This document shows, piece by piece, positions 45,975 to 56,788 of a stretch of DNA of 64,000 nt (the first letter of the stretch is position 1; each line of letters opens with the position of its first letter). Location: contig JANTQA010000032.1 in the NCBI GenBank assembly GCA_027625915.1, positions 11,098,001 through 11,162,000 on the forward strand, in the 5' to 3' direction. The DNA is from Anaeramoeba flamelloides. Taxonomy: Eukaryota; Metamonada; Anaeramoebidae. The translations under genes and the position numbers were made by a program. The notes under the pieces are model-generated. The model was not told the DNA's origin, did no database searches, and saw only the letters and a program-made list of their open reading frames with translations.

Positions 45975-48161
45975 ATGAACAACAACCAAAAACACACCCT
46001 CAGTAAGATCAACAAAAAAGAAAAAGAAAAAGTAAAAGAACAAGAACAAGAAAAAGAAAACGAAAAGGAACAAACACAACCCAAAGAAAATGAAAACGTT
46101 AATGAAAATGAAAACACACTTTATTTTGATTATCTACCACAACAAAACATCCCGATTCATGGTGATCTTTTACAAGGCGATCAACTTTTCTATACACCAT
46201 TAACATCTTCTATGACAAACAATTCACCACCACTTAATTCCTATCCAAACCAGGAACAAAAGTCAACTTTTGGGCAATTTCAGCCTCTGGGGACCAACAC
46301 CAATGATTTCTCACAAAACCAAACTGACGATTTAGAATTCAATTCAATGTATTTCCCATCATTAGATAATTCTATTGTCAGCCCACCAACACTACTGAAC
46401 GCAAATCTAATTTCGCATAATTCTTCTCACCGTTCAAATCGAAAACACAACCAAAAAAATTCAAATTACGGACAAAATAAAAGTGATTTTCAAAATCCTA
46501 ATGGTAAGAAGACAAAAAAAAAACAAAGAAATGATTTTTTGAGGACGAATTTCCAAAATGTCCCAAACTATGTGTATTCAACAAACACTTTGGATCCAAA
46601 TTTCCAATACCCTTTACCAACAATTCCTAATGAAAGCATTCTCACATTTGGAGGAACAACTACAAGAACAACAGCAACACCAAGAACATCAAGAACACCA
46701 AGAACAATAACAACTACACCAACTGAAGACGAGCCAATTCCTCATGATACAGATGAGTATCTTGAATGGCTATTTTCAAAAAAAATCGAGATTAAAATAA
46801 CCTCTCTGTTTAAAGATTCATGGAAAATATATTCAAAATACTATGGGATGCTGTTGTTCTATTTTTTAATAATTCTCGTAATAATTGGAATAATAGTATT
46901 ATTCATACATGAAAATCCTTTTAATTGGGTTGAAAACCATGAATACCACAGCCCTAGAGACGATGACGACGAAAGATATGACAACTTCTTTAACACCTTT
47001 CGAACTAACCCTACCAAGCCACTTTTATCTTCGATACAGCAACACCAACAAAATTTGCAACAAGAACATGGAAAACGGTATAAAAAGCATCACAAAAAGC
47101 ACAAAAGTCATGGTAATCATAAACACAACACCCAGGAACAAGCTTTACAAAACAATGGTGATGCAAAAAGTCATAACCACATGCGCCTTTTTAAAGGGAA
47201 AGGAGATCACAAACATAATACTGCCCATTCGTATTTTAAAAGCTTCCACCACAGCATTTTTAGTAATAAAAGAAAGGGCTTGTCTAAGTTTCATCTCTTC
47301 TCACAGATTACCTCTGTTAAAAATAATCTTTTAAAATCAATTTTTACCATTCTTCCAAATGGAAAACCAAAAACACAGAATAATGAAAATAATAATGATG
47401 TGAAGGCGTTAAGCATTTATAGTTCCTTGAAAGGGAAGCGATCTTCATCACATAAAAGTTTTAACCCATATCTTCATTTTCATCACCATCATCATCACAT
47501 TCACCACTCTTCCAAATACAAAAAAAAGCACCACCCACATCATGGAGATCACAACGAAGAGTCATATGACTACATGCACGATGATAAATTTTTGATCAGA
47601 CCTATGGACATTTTATTGAGATTTATAATGATAATATTAATTGCATTTTTCCTTGTTTCAGGATTCCGCATCATTTTGAATATAACCCAGAACCAAAGAA
47701 AAGAAAATAACAAATACAAATATAAACTTAAAATATCAGAATTATTTTCAACGTTTGCAACTGGCAAACACCCCTTTTTACATATTTTCCTTTTCTTGTT
47801 CTTCCAAGCTGTGCTTTCCACTTCCCATATCGGGTCATTTTTAAACCACTACCTTAGCTTTTCTTCCTTTTGGGTGATCCCCTTTTATATTAATAATTAC
47901 CAACGAATATCATTTCTTCGGTCTCTCAAAATTTCTTTCAAAATCGTACACAGGAATCTTAAATTCACATTTCTATTTATGCTATCGCTTGCTGTATTAT
48001 TTTACCTTGGATTAATGCTTTTTTTTATAGGATGTTATTTTGTATGCCCCTATTTATTAATAACATTCTGCGTTGCCTATAAAAGAATTTTTGGTGTATA
48101 TTTCCCCAACAATAATAAGAAAAACATGAATTTAAGAAATGATCAAGATATTGGAATTTAA
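45975..48161 (+). CDS. Multipass membrane protein with His-rich loop
   Basis: The intronless 728-residue protein starts with a charged Lys/Glu/Asn tract (residues 10-47) and a long polar region. Transmembrane segments follow at about 290-312, 544-570, 601-622 and 628-640, and a final pair at about 662-702. The C-terminal part (FLRSLKISFKIVHRNLKFTF, then LFFIGCYFVCPYLLITFCVA, then YKRIFG) resembles prokaryotic six-helix integral membrane families of the DUF975/glycerophosphodiesterase-membrane-domain type, and TM1 is preceded by a similar LFKDSWKIYSKYYG. Between TM1 and TM2 lies a ~230-residue insert, very rich in His and Lys. It has clusters at about 365-385 and 398-414, and a dense His run at 501-526. 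His-rich loops often bind zinc or other metals, but no transporter family is recognised. Start chosen as the first ATG after a long open upstream region. Confidence 0.85.
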   Translation: MNNNQKHTLSKINKKEKEKVKEQEQEKENEKEQTQPKENENVNENENTLYFDYLPQQNIPIHGDLLQGDQLFYTPLTSSMTNNSPPLNSYPNQEQKSTFGQFQPLGTNTNDFSQNQTDDLEFNSMYFPSLDNSIVSPPTLLNANLISHNSSHRSNRKHNQKNSNYGQNKSDFQNPNGKKTKKKQRNDFLRTNFQNVPNYVYSTNTLDPNFQYPLPTIPNESILTFGGTTTRTTATPRTSRTPRTITTTPTEDEPIPHDTDEYLEWLFSKKIEIKITSLFKDSWKIYSKYYGMLLFYFLIILVIIGIIVLFIHENPFNWVENHEYHSPRDDDDERYDNFFNTFRTNPTKPLLSSIQQHQQNLQQEHGKRYKKHHKKHKSHGNHKHNTQEQALQNNGDAKSHNHMRLFKGKGDHKHNTAHSYFKSFHHSIFSNKRKGLSKFHLFSQITSVKNNLLKSIFTILPNGKPKTQNNENNNDVKALSIYSSLKGKRSSSHKSFNPYLHFHHHHHHIHHSSKYKKKHHPHHGDHNEESYDYMHDDKFLIRPMDILLRFIMIILIAFFLVSGFRIILNITQNQRKENNKYKYKLKISELFSTFATGKHPFLHIFLFLFFQAVLSTSHIGSFLNHYLSFSSFWVIPFYINNYQRISFLRSLKISFKIVHRNLKFTFLFMLSLAVLFYLGLMLFFIGCYFVCPYLLITFCVAYKRIFGVYFPNNNKKNMNLRNDQDIGI
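47475..47545 (+). repeat. Histidine-codon run in the membrane protein
   Basis: CAT/CAC codons dominate this stretch (residues about 501-524), including six consecutive His codons. It is the densest part of the His-rich insert. Confidence 0.85.
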
Positions 48162-48435
48162 TTATTTCTTTTTTTCTTTTTTTTTTTTAATTTTTCATTT
48201 TGAATAATATTGAATAAAAAATTATAGAGTTACAATATAAATATTTAAATTTTAATTATTTATTTGTTTTTTTTTTTTTTGATATTTCTTTCTTTAATTA
48301 AAGAAATTGAATAACATTTTGATAATTTAATATAAAATTAATTCCAATTAGATGTAATAAAATCTATTTTTATAACATTTACTTAGAGTATCTGTGCTTA
48401 TAGGAGTTACAAAAGGGTTGAAAGATCCATTTAAG
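48162..48435. other. 3' flank of the membrane-protein gene
   Basis: T-rich with a TGAATAAAAAA near 48210 as a possible polyadenylation signal. Nothing else seen. Confidence 0.35.
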
Positions 48436-48625
48436 AGTCAAAGAGGTCCAGTTGTAATGGGTGAATTACATGTGTTTATGAGGTTTTGTATGGATATTAG
48501 AAGAATAATTTTATTTTGTAAATTTTCAAAGTTAATTTTATTTTTTCACATTTTTGTTTTTTTTTTCAATTTTTTTTTTCTAAAATTGCTTTACCAGAAT
48601 CCAAAGAATAGAGTAAAATTATGAA
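48436..48625. mobile_element. Family A fragment (copy 4)
   Basis: Reads GTCAAAGAGGTCCAGTTGTA and continues GGTGAATTACATGTG as in copy 3 (27595 onward), to CCAGAATCCAAAGAATAGAG. It then runs into LINE-like 3' modules instead of the rest of family A, so it is truncated or recombined. Confidence 0.6.
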
Positions 48626-50240
48626 GATTTTTTCCCAATTCTTTTTAATTATGGATAACCTAATGGTCTGTTTTTTTTTAATTCAAAAATAAAAAGTAAT
48701 ATTTTTGAAATTTTCTTTTTATTTCTCAAATTAAAAAAAAAACATAACAGCACTTTTCTTGAGGTTTTCTGTTTTATTTGTGAAGTGTTCTAGGTTTTCT
48801 TGAGTTTTCTGTTTTATCAGTAAAATCTATTGATTTTCAAAATAAAAGGAAAAGCTAATGAAAAGCTAACGAAAATCTATTGATATTCCAAATAAAACAG
48901 AAAACTCAAATAAAGGGTCACATTTGCATTTCCAGCTTTGAAAAGAATAGATTACCATCTTTGATTTTAATAGATTCCTTAAAATTTTCGAAAATATAAT
49001 TACATTTCCGGCTCTTGGAATTTAATAATTCATTATATCTCAATTTATAAATATCTTTTTTTTTCGTTCATTTAATTTTATGAATTATCCCTTTGATTGA
49101 ATTTTATTAATTTTTCAAAATATGAGAGATAAATTTTTTTAATTTATTTTTGTTTAAAATAAAAATTTTTATTTTTTTTGTTATTTACTGAAATTATGGG
49201 TGTTTGAAATATCCCCGAAAATACCTGAAACTTTTTTAACCACTAAAACAACACTTTATGAACAACTCTGAAGAAACCCTCGTGCTAATATATACGCTGT
49301 TTAACGTTAAAATAACAATTATACTTTCAGTCAAAATATTTTTTTTTTGAATTTTCTAGTTTAGCCCCTCTAAAGAGTTTTTTGGTACTTTTTTGAGTAT
49401 ATTTGAGTAATTGTTGGTACTTATTAGGGTAAGTGTATATGTAGCTCAGTGTATTGGTCCGGGTTGTGTTAGGTTTGGTATGGTATGGGTTTGTATGTTT
49501 TAGTTAAACCAGTTCCTTTTATGGAATGATGAGTTAAATAAAGTTTGACTTGGGTCACATTGTGTAGGATCTGGGTATATATTGTACGATTAAATATTAC
49601 TCGGTTATTTTTGGGTTGTATTTAAGATTCAATAATTAAGGGTAATGATACACAATTAGAAATTTTCATTACAAGTACATTTTCTCTCATTTAGTCAATA
49701 CCATTCAGCAATGATCAGAAATGTTACACTCATCTAAGATATCAAGCTTTTTCACAAAATGGGTTGAATATTATTCCCAAAAATTTAATTTTTTAGAATT
49801 TTGATATTTACAACCACAAAAAAAATATACGACAATAAAAATCCAAATATAACTTTAAACAGATGAAGTATATTGACATAGGGTTTTTTAGAAGTCGTTC
49901 ATAAAGTGCTTTTTTGTGGTTAAAAAATTTTCGGGAATATTTGATAAATTCGAAATTATCATATTTTCAATTTTAAATTCTGTTTTGTAAATAAGAACAG
50001 GTGGGTTTCACTTAATTTTCCATATTTCAGTTGTACATATATTAACCCAAGTATTTAAATCATTTAAAGTTTTTATTCAGAATTATATATTTCATTACCA
50101 TTTTTCAATTGGGCTATAAGAATAGGTTGTTAATAATCTTATTTTTTCAGTTATTTTAAGATTATTTTTATTAAATAGTCGTACACGTTTTTTATCTGTT
50201 GTTTTGGATTATTTTAAAACACCAAACGTATGTTGAAAAG
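48600..50240 (-). mobile_element. LINE copy 2, 3' part, interrupted by family O
   Basis: Matches LINE copy 1 in the same order: foldback modules (48600-49030), a TTTGATTGAATTTTATTAAT stretch (about 49090), then after an insertion the post-RT coding remnant (49952-50240) homologous to 24981-25290. No reverse-transcriptase core remains. It ends about 120 bp before the CENP-S start codon. Confidence 0.7.
49198..49951. mobile_element. Family O DNA transposon (hAT-like) inserted in LINE copy 2
   Basis: Inverted ends of about 60 bp: the left has AAATATCCCCGAAAATACC followed by TTTTTTAACCAC and CACTTTATGAAC; the right repeats these in reverse (GTTCATAAAGTGC, GTGGTTAAAAAA, TTTTCGGGAATATTT). It is bounded on both sides by GAAATTAT, an 8-bp duplication as expected for hAT elements. 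LINE copy 1 shows the uninterrupted site (GAAATTACC at about 24985). No transposase is present. Confidence 0.8.
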
Positions 50241-50359
50241 ACTAAGCTACTGAAAGTTAAAACTTATATGATCTGTATTTAAATAAAAGAAAAAAATAGT
50301 AATATCATTTTTTGATTTTTTCTTGAAAAAAACGTAATTCTTTTAAAAATATCTGAAAG

Positions 50360-51109
50360 ATGAGCACTCTCACAGAACTAGCCAAAAAAAAAGAATCAAA
50401 CCCATTTCTCCACCAAGACTTTGAACTAACAGTCAGCAAAATTTTTCGAGAGATCGCAAACAAGGAAGAAATAACTGTAACAAAAAATGCCATCGAGACC
50501 TTTTCCAAGGTTATTTATGATTTCACAACAACACTTTTCACCTCTGATTTAGAAGACTTTGCTCTGCACGCAAAGCGATCAACAATCAAACCAGCTGATG
50601 TTTTATTGTGCTGTAGAAATAACCATGATCATAATAAGCAACTAAAGTCCTTTATTAATCAAAATTCCCTGAACAAAACGATCCAAAGAAAAAAAAAATT
50701 AAAAGAGAAGAATGAAAAAAAACCATTAGAGCAACCTCAAGGAATTGAAATTTTAGAAAGTAAAGATCCATTGTTAGACAACCACAAAGAAGTGGACGCA
50801 AGTTTAAGCACAAGGAAACGAAAAAAACACCCCAAATCACCTGAAAAAAAGAAGAGTAAAAAAAACAAGAAGAAAAAGAAACACAAAAAGAAAAAGACTA
50901 AAAAAAGAAAAGAAAAAGATCATAACTCTTCCAAGAAGAAATCAAAAACAAAACGATCAACCAAAAAGAAACAAACAAAAAGCAAAAAAAAATCTTCATC
51001 AAAAAAAAAACATAATAAAAAAGAAAAAGAGAATAACTTAAATCTTGAGAAATCAATAAATGTGCCCGACAAGCCATTTGAACAAATTCTTAATGAACTG
51101 GATTTATAA
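50360..51109 (+). CDS. CENPS: CENP-S / MHF1 histone-fold protein with Lys-rich tail
   Basis: Residues about 18-100 form a histone fold matching CENP-S (MHF1, FAAP16): FELTVSKIFREIANKEEITV, TKNAIETFSKVIYDFTTTLF, and the signature DLEDFALHAKRSTIKPADVL (animal form DLEMFARHAKRTTINTEDV). CENP-S pairs with CENP-X. The pair acts in the CENP-T-W-S-X complex at centromeres and, with FANCM, at stalled replication forks. Animal CENP-S is about 140 residues; here the 249-residue protein adds a tail of about 145 residues that is extremely rich in Lys, with Ser/Thr, as if for DNA binding and nuclear import. A short conserved-looking end (PFEQILNELDL) closes it. No intron. An ATAAAA-type signal follows the stop. 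Confidence 0.9.
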   Translation: MSTLTELAKKKESNPFLHQDFELTVSKIFREIANKEEITVTKNAIETFSKVIYDFTTTLFTSDLEDFALHAKRSTIKPADVLLCCRNNHDHNKQLKSFINQNSLNKTIQRKKKLKEKNEKKPLEQPQGIEILESKDPLLDNHKEVDASLSTRKRKKHPKSPEKKKSKKNKKKKKHKKKKTKKRKEKDHNSSKKKSKTKRSTKKKQTKSKKKSSSKKKHNKKEKENNLNLEKSINVPDKPFEQILNELDL

Positions 51110-52872
51110 AATCCTACAATTCAAATTGAAAATAAAAGTGAATAATTCAGCTTGTTAATCTTTTTATCCACTTCTTTGAAGTTTTCTTTGTTTGTAAAAT
51201 AATTTTAAGGGAGTAGCTACCATAAAGCCAAAATTTTCACATTTTTCCCATTACTGATAAATTGCAATTTAAGTTTGTAAATTTTTACTTGATTTTCCTT
51301 TTTGAAATTATTATGCTCAAGCTTTGAGTAAAGCATTTTATGAAGTCAAGTGTTAAGAAACTCTCGATAATTAGTTGTTCTTCAAAATATTCTTTGTAAT
51401 GGACTGTTTGATAAGAAACAGTTCGAAGATTTATAAAAATGGAAATTTAACTAAAAATTTATTGAAATTTTTTAGAATTTATCAGTATCAAAGAATTATT
51501 TGAAAAACAACATTTTTTACTTTGTTTCTCTATTTTATTTTTAGTATTTAAAGTACTTGCTGTAAAACATTTTATACCTTTTTTTTTTACAGGCACAATT
51601 AAATGCCACAATAGAATATTAAGTTGATTTGTTTAATCTACTTTGGAGAATGTTAACTGGTTGACCCTTTTGTTCTTCTCTCAACATTCTATTGTGGTAT
51701 TTTATTTTATGTTGGGAAAAAATCTTAATAAATTGTTTTTAAACAAAGCACTTTTAATATCGAAAAATTCAAACAAAAGAACAACTAAATAAAAAATAAT
51801 GTTTTCTGATCCAATTGTAAATGTATAAAGAAAAGTGAAAGTGTTGACTTCTGGCATATTACTCTTATTCCTGATTGAACTTACGCTAAAAATTAAAAAG
51901 GAACAATATGTACTTGATCAAAAAAAAAGAGAGATACTAAAAAAACTTCAGATCTATCATATTTTATGATAAACCTTTTTGTGGAATATTTTGAATTTAA
52001 ATGCTGTTTTTTTAAAAAAAATATTATGTTACGTGATTGTTTTTACCAGAGAGAATTAAAAATACAGAATACACTTAATGATTTCTATTATCCTGAGAAT
52101 TTCTTATTATCAGTAAATCCAATATGATAATAAGTTGAGATTCAAGGGTTATTTCTTAATTGTGACTTATTCTCAATGCAAGTGTCCAATCAACCTATCC
52201 AACAAGTTCTAGAATCAAAATAAAATTATCTTTTGATCTGATCACTAATTTAAGTTTGTTTATTTTTGTTTATTTTTCAAAATTAGTTGTTTAGGAAGAT
52301 CTTTGTATTGATCATATTATTATTATTCTAATTCTAAAAAATATTTTAAAATTACTTTTACAGTTTCAAAGTATTAAATCGGAATTAATTTTGAATACTG
52401 AAATGAATTTCAATATGATGAAATGTAATGTATATCTTATTTAATAGAATCTCACAATTCCAAATAATTACACGTTTTATTAATTATCATTAGGAATTGA
52501 AATAAAAATGATAAAGTAAATATGTACATCAAAAAGAATAATTATTATAAATCGTGGTGTTTGTTAAAATTCACAAAATAATGAAATTTTAATGATTGAA
52601 AAAGTAATAGAAAAATTTATTTTTTGATTTTATTATTCGGATATATTTTGTTACTTTACAGAGCTTAACTTATCATTAATTTATTAAAAAAGTTTTTTAA
52701 AGATCCATTAATGACACAAAAGTTAAGATATATATAAATGTATTTATTAAAATTCAAATAAATTATTTTTAAAATAATAACATACTTTTGTAAGATAAAA
52801 ACAAAAACTTGTTATTATTATATTAATAATGAATAAATATGTCAAACACTTCAAGATAGAGACAACATATAT
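51110..52872. other. Intergenic downstream of CENP-S
   Basis: AT-rich. It contains a ~100-bp hairpin (51603-51704) and nothing else that could be recognised; no ORF is supported. Confidence 0.45.
51603..51704. repeat. Short hairpin element
   Basis: AATGCCACAATAGAATATT at the left is inverted at the right as AACATTCTATTGTGGTATT, with two mismatches, around a ~65-bp loop. Possibly a tiny MITE; no second copy was found in the window. Confidence 0.65.
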
Positions 52873-53407
52873 AAACCCCAATTCAAAATTTTTAACACAC
52901 CAAAATTTGATTTGTGAAAAAAAAAAACTTATTTAATCAATTCAAGAAGAAATACCAAATTAGAACCATTCGCTAATTGAAGTGTTAACACTTTTTTATA
53001 AAATTACAATACTCACAAAACAATAAATAAATAATTATCAATACAAATAAATCATGGATGTGTTAAAAATTTTGGAGAGAGCAAAACAAAAAAATATATT
53101 AGTAGATATGTTTAAATTCTATTAGGAATATTGATCGATCAAATGGTTAGATACTACCAACTAATTTTATTTGAGTTCTTTTATTTGGAACAACTCATAT
53201 TTAACATAATATCTATTGTTCGAAAAAAATTTTGATCCAATAAAACAAATTACGTAATTCAAACAATGAAATGAAAACAAAAACTAAAAGATGAAAAAAT
53301 GATTTTCATATTTGACAAAAATCAAAATTATCTTCAATTTCAATGAAATTGTATTATTGTGATTGTTTGGAATGTTTTAGCTGCGTGGAAAATTTTTAAA
53401 TTTTAGT
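52873..53407. mobile_element. Family E DNA transposon, copy 2
   Basis: Closest relative is the inverted copy at 56215-56760. Shared words include AGAACCATTCGCTAATTG, GGATGTGTTAAAAATTTTGG (mutated in part) and TTGATCGATCAAATGGT. Followed by a (TA)n tract at 53408-53431. Confidence 0.85.
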
Positions 53408-56214
53408 TTATATATATATATATATATATAAATCTTTTTTATTAACATACAATTGTTTAATAATTCAAAATTATATTTTCAAATAAAATGAATTATTTTT
53501 TAAAAGCTCAACACTATTAAATAAAAATTTAGATAAGAAATATCAATTAAACATGAAATTTTTTTTTCTAAAGTAGAATTTTGAAAAAAATCATGATTAT
53601 TATTTTTTTTTTTTGAGAAATCTAGAATATTAGGATTTTAAGACAATTAATATGTTAAATTATATTCAATTAATAACAAAGTGTGATATAAATAAAATAG
53701 AAAATACACAGTCGAGGGTTTAGTCTCAGATCCCAAAAAAAAACATATCTATAAAAAAAATCTATAAATTTCTTGAAATTAAACTCCATTTCACTCACAG
53801 ACAGAAAAAAAAAATGGAAAAATTCATTTTATTTTTAAGAATCAACCAAAATCAAGATTATTTAGAAATACGAGAAATAATAAACTTCATATTAGAGTCA
53901 ATAATAATAAAAGAAAGGCTTGAACAAACCATATTTTTTTCTAATAAAAAATCAAAAAAAAATTTTCGGCTCCTTTCTTTGCAAACGCATCGTGGAAAAT
54001 TCACAATTTCCTGAGGAAATTAAATTTGTTGACAATAATATTTTTTACTTGTAAATATATAAATTTTAAAAGAACATATAAAGTCTCACTTTTCTTGATG
54101 TTAATTTGAGTTTCAAAGATTTTTTTTTTCAATTGAAATTTTTAAAAAAAATCAAGAATAAAAAAAAAAAAAAAAAAACTAAAAAGCAAAAGACAAAAAA
54201 AAAAAATAAAATTACTAAATGAGAAAAAAAGATTTTGATCTAAAAATTAAAAATTTTCCTTTTGGAAGAATAATGAATTAAACTTTTTTTGAATTAAACT
54301 CATAGAATGTGTTCTATTTCTGTAATAATAATACCCCCCTTTTGCTGAAATAGATTTCATATTTAATTTTTTGTTTCTGAAATATTATTTCCTCATAAAT
54401 TATAATTGTAGATATCAAACAAAATAAAAAGTTTCAATTTTTTTTTAAATTTTTGCAGAATTTAGAACTCAAGAGTACCAATATAATTTTTAATAAACTA
54501 TCATATATTTCAATTCTAGTGGTTTTTATGGTGTTTTTAACCCCTTAAGGACTATTTTATCCAAAAATGAATGAAATAAAAACCCAAACAAAATGATAAT
54601 CATTTTTGATACATGTATTAATATTATTGTTTTCTAATCGACAAAAGTAAATTTTTATTACAATGTTCCAAAATATTTTGTCAATTAATTACCGGGAAAG
54701 GGACTTAACTCTTATAAATATATTAGATTTGAAAATTACATTATTAATTCTTTATTTTTTGTTTTTTGTCTAAAACTGAATACTAACATTTTTGGTTCAG
54801 ATTTATATACATTGTTGCTAAAATAATCCATTCAGAGTTATAAAAACGCATGTAAATAAATAAAACCTGTACATTTTATTTTCTTTAAAGTCAACCCATT
54901 GGATGATCAACAAAACCAAAAGTAAACAAAAAGAAAATACAGTTTGGTTTCATAAAATCACAAAAATTAAAAAATAAATTTTTATAAACGAAAAAGAAAA
55001 GTTTTTTCAAAAAAAATAAAGTTAAATCTTAAGATAAAATGTATGTTCATAAAAAAGACGAAACAATTTGATAAGAAAATCTAAAAATTATAAAATTGTA
55101 TAAGAAAAAATCAATTCATAATTTAAAATTAACAAAAAAAATCAAAGAGTTAGCCTTCAAAAGTGATTTGGTAGTGGGTATACTACTGGTTAGTGAATTA
55201 TATATGAAATTCTGACACAACAAAAATAAATCACGCCTTTTATTTTGAAATATGAGTTTTATCTTAAGGGAAATTTATTTTTCGCCAACTTAAATGCACT
55301 TATGAATATTAAAGGGATACAAAAAACATATTCAATTTTTAAGCATGTATCCTAACAACTAAAACCCAATATTCCTCCTCTCTGTTAAATAAATTAGAAA
55401 ATGAATTCCAATAAATAAGACCTAAACACTAGGTGTTTATGGAAAAAACTGTTTTTCAAAAGAGATCTTTGTAAGACCAAAATAATAAATTTCACCAACC
55501 TTTTTAGAGGGGAAATTCAAAACTCAAAAGACAAAAAACGATTAAAAAAGGAACAAAGAACATTTAAAAATCGAAAAAAAGTATACACACGATCAAATCT
55601 TGGAAAGTCAAGAATAAAAATTTAATAACCAAAGTTTGAATTTTTTTAAAGGGAAAAAGTAATTTCCAATTTTGAAACATAATTGGAATATTTAAAACAA
55701 ATTCTTAATTTTGGTAAATTGAAAGTTTTTGCTTTTAGCACTACCAAAATCGCAAGATTATTGAATTCCATTTCAACCCATTAAAACACATATATTTCGT
55801 TCTAAAAATAGATACAAAATTTTGAATCGTTTTATATTGAACAACATTTTTGAATTCCATTTTAATATTTAAAACCCATTTATTTATTTAAAAAGGATTT
55901 AATTATTTCAGACTAATTTAGTAAAATTTCAATTAAATTAAATTTAGATTTCTATCAATTTAATTCCATATAGGATTTATGAATTTCAGACTAATTTAGT
56001 AAAATTTCAAGATTTGAGAAGGAAGTATTACCGTCTTGAAGAATTAAGTTATTCAAAAAATATGATAAAAGAAAATCAAGTTAAAAAGGTAAAAATAAAA
56101 GATAGCTAAAAAACTTTTTATTTAAGCAGAAGGATTTAAAATGTAAAAAAATAGAACTTTATCAATATTTTTATCTTTTAAATAAATTTTGTTGAAAAAA
56201 TATTAACTTTTTTA
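53408..56214. other. Spacer between inverted family E copies
   Basis: About 2.8 kb of AT-rich DNA. An inverted copy of the start of the 39563 element lies at about 54190-54345. A 66-codon frame (53814-54014) has a reasonable start context but no domain. No gene is supported. Confidence 0.5.
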
Positions 56215-56760
56215 ATATAAACTAAAATTCAAAATTTTCCACACAGCTAAAATTTTCCAAACAATCACAACAATACAATTTCATTCAAATTGCAGATAAT
56301 TTTGATTTTTGAAAAATATGTAAATCATTTTTTCATCTTTTTGTTTTTTTTTCATTTCATTTTTTGAATTACGTAACTTGTTTCGTTGGATCAATTTTTT
56401 TTTCAATGATTGATATTGTGCTTAAGTTGAGTTGTTCCAAATAGAAGAACTCAAATAAAATTAATTGGTAGTACCTGACCATTTGATCGATCAATATTCC
56501 TAATAGAATGTCAACATATTTAGCATTGGTATTTTTTTGTTTTGCTCTCTCCAAAATTTTTAACATACCCATGATTTATTAGTATTAATAATTATTTATT
56601 TTTTTGTTTTGTGAGTATTATAATGTATAAACAAGTGTTAACATTCCAATTAGCGAATGGTTCTAATTTGGTATTTCTTTGGGAATTGGTTAAATAAGTT
56701 TTTTTTTTTCACAAATCGAATTTTGGTGTGTTAAAAATTTTGAATTGGGGTTATCATAAA
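56215..56760. mobile_element. Family E DNA transposon, copy 3, inverted
   Basis: Reverse complement of 52873-53407 over its whole length (CCACACAGCTAAAATTTTCC, ACCATTTGATCGATCAATAT, CAATTAGCGAATGGTTCT). A (TA)n tract at 56757-56782 follows directly. Confidence 0.85.
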
Positions 56761-56788
56761 TATATATATATATATATATATATTATAA

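Noticed and set aside
46909-47334. 141-codon plus-strand open frame
   Set aside because: An alternative frame inside the membrane-protein gene with low-complexity content; the main frame is long and has coherent membrane segments.
49430-49500. tRNA-like start (GTAGCTCAGTGT)
   Set aside because: No matching T-arm motif or acceptor pairing follows; it lies inside transposon O.
53814-54014. 66-codon open frame with a possible start context
   Set aside because: No recognisable domain, no splice extension found, and it lies in a repeat-bounded spacer.
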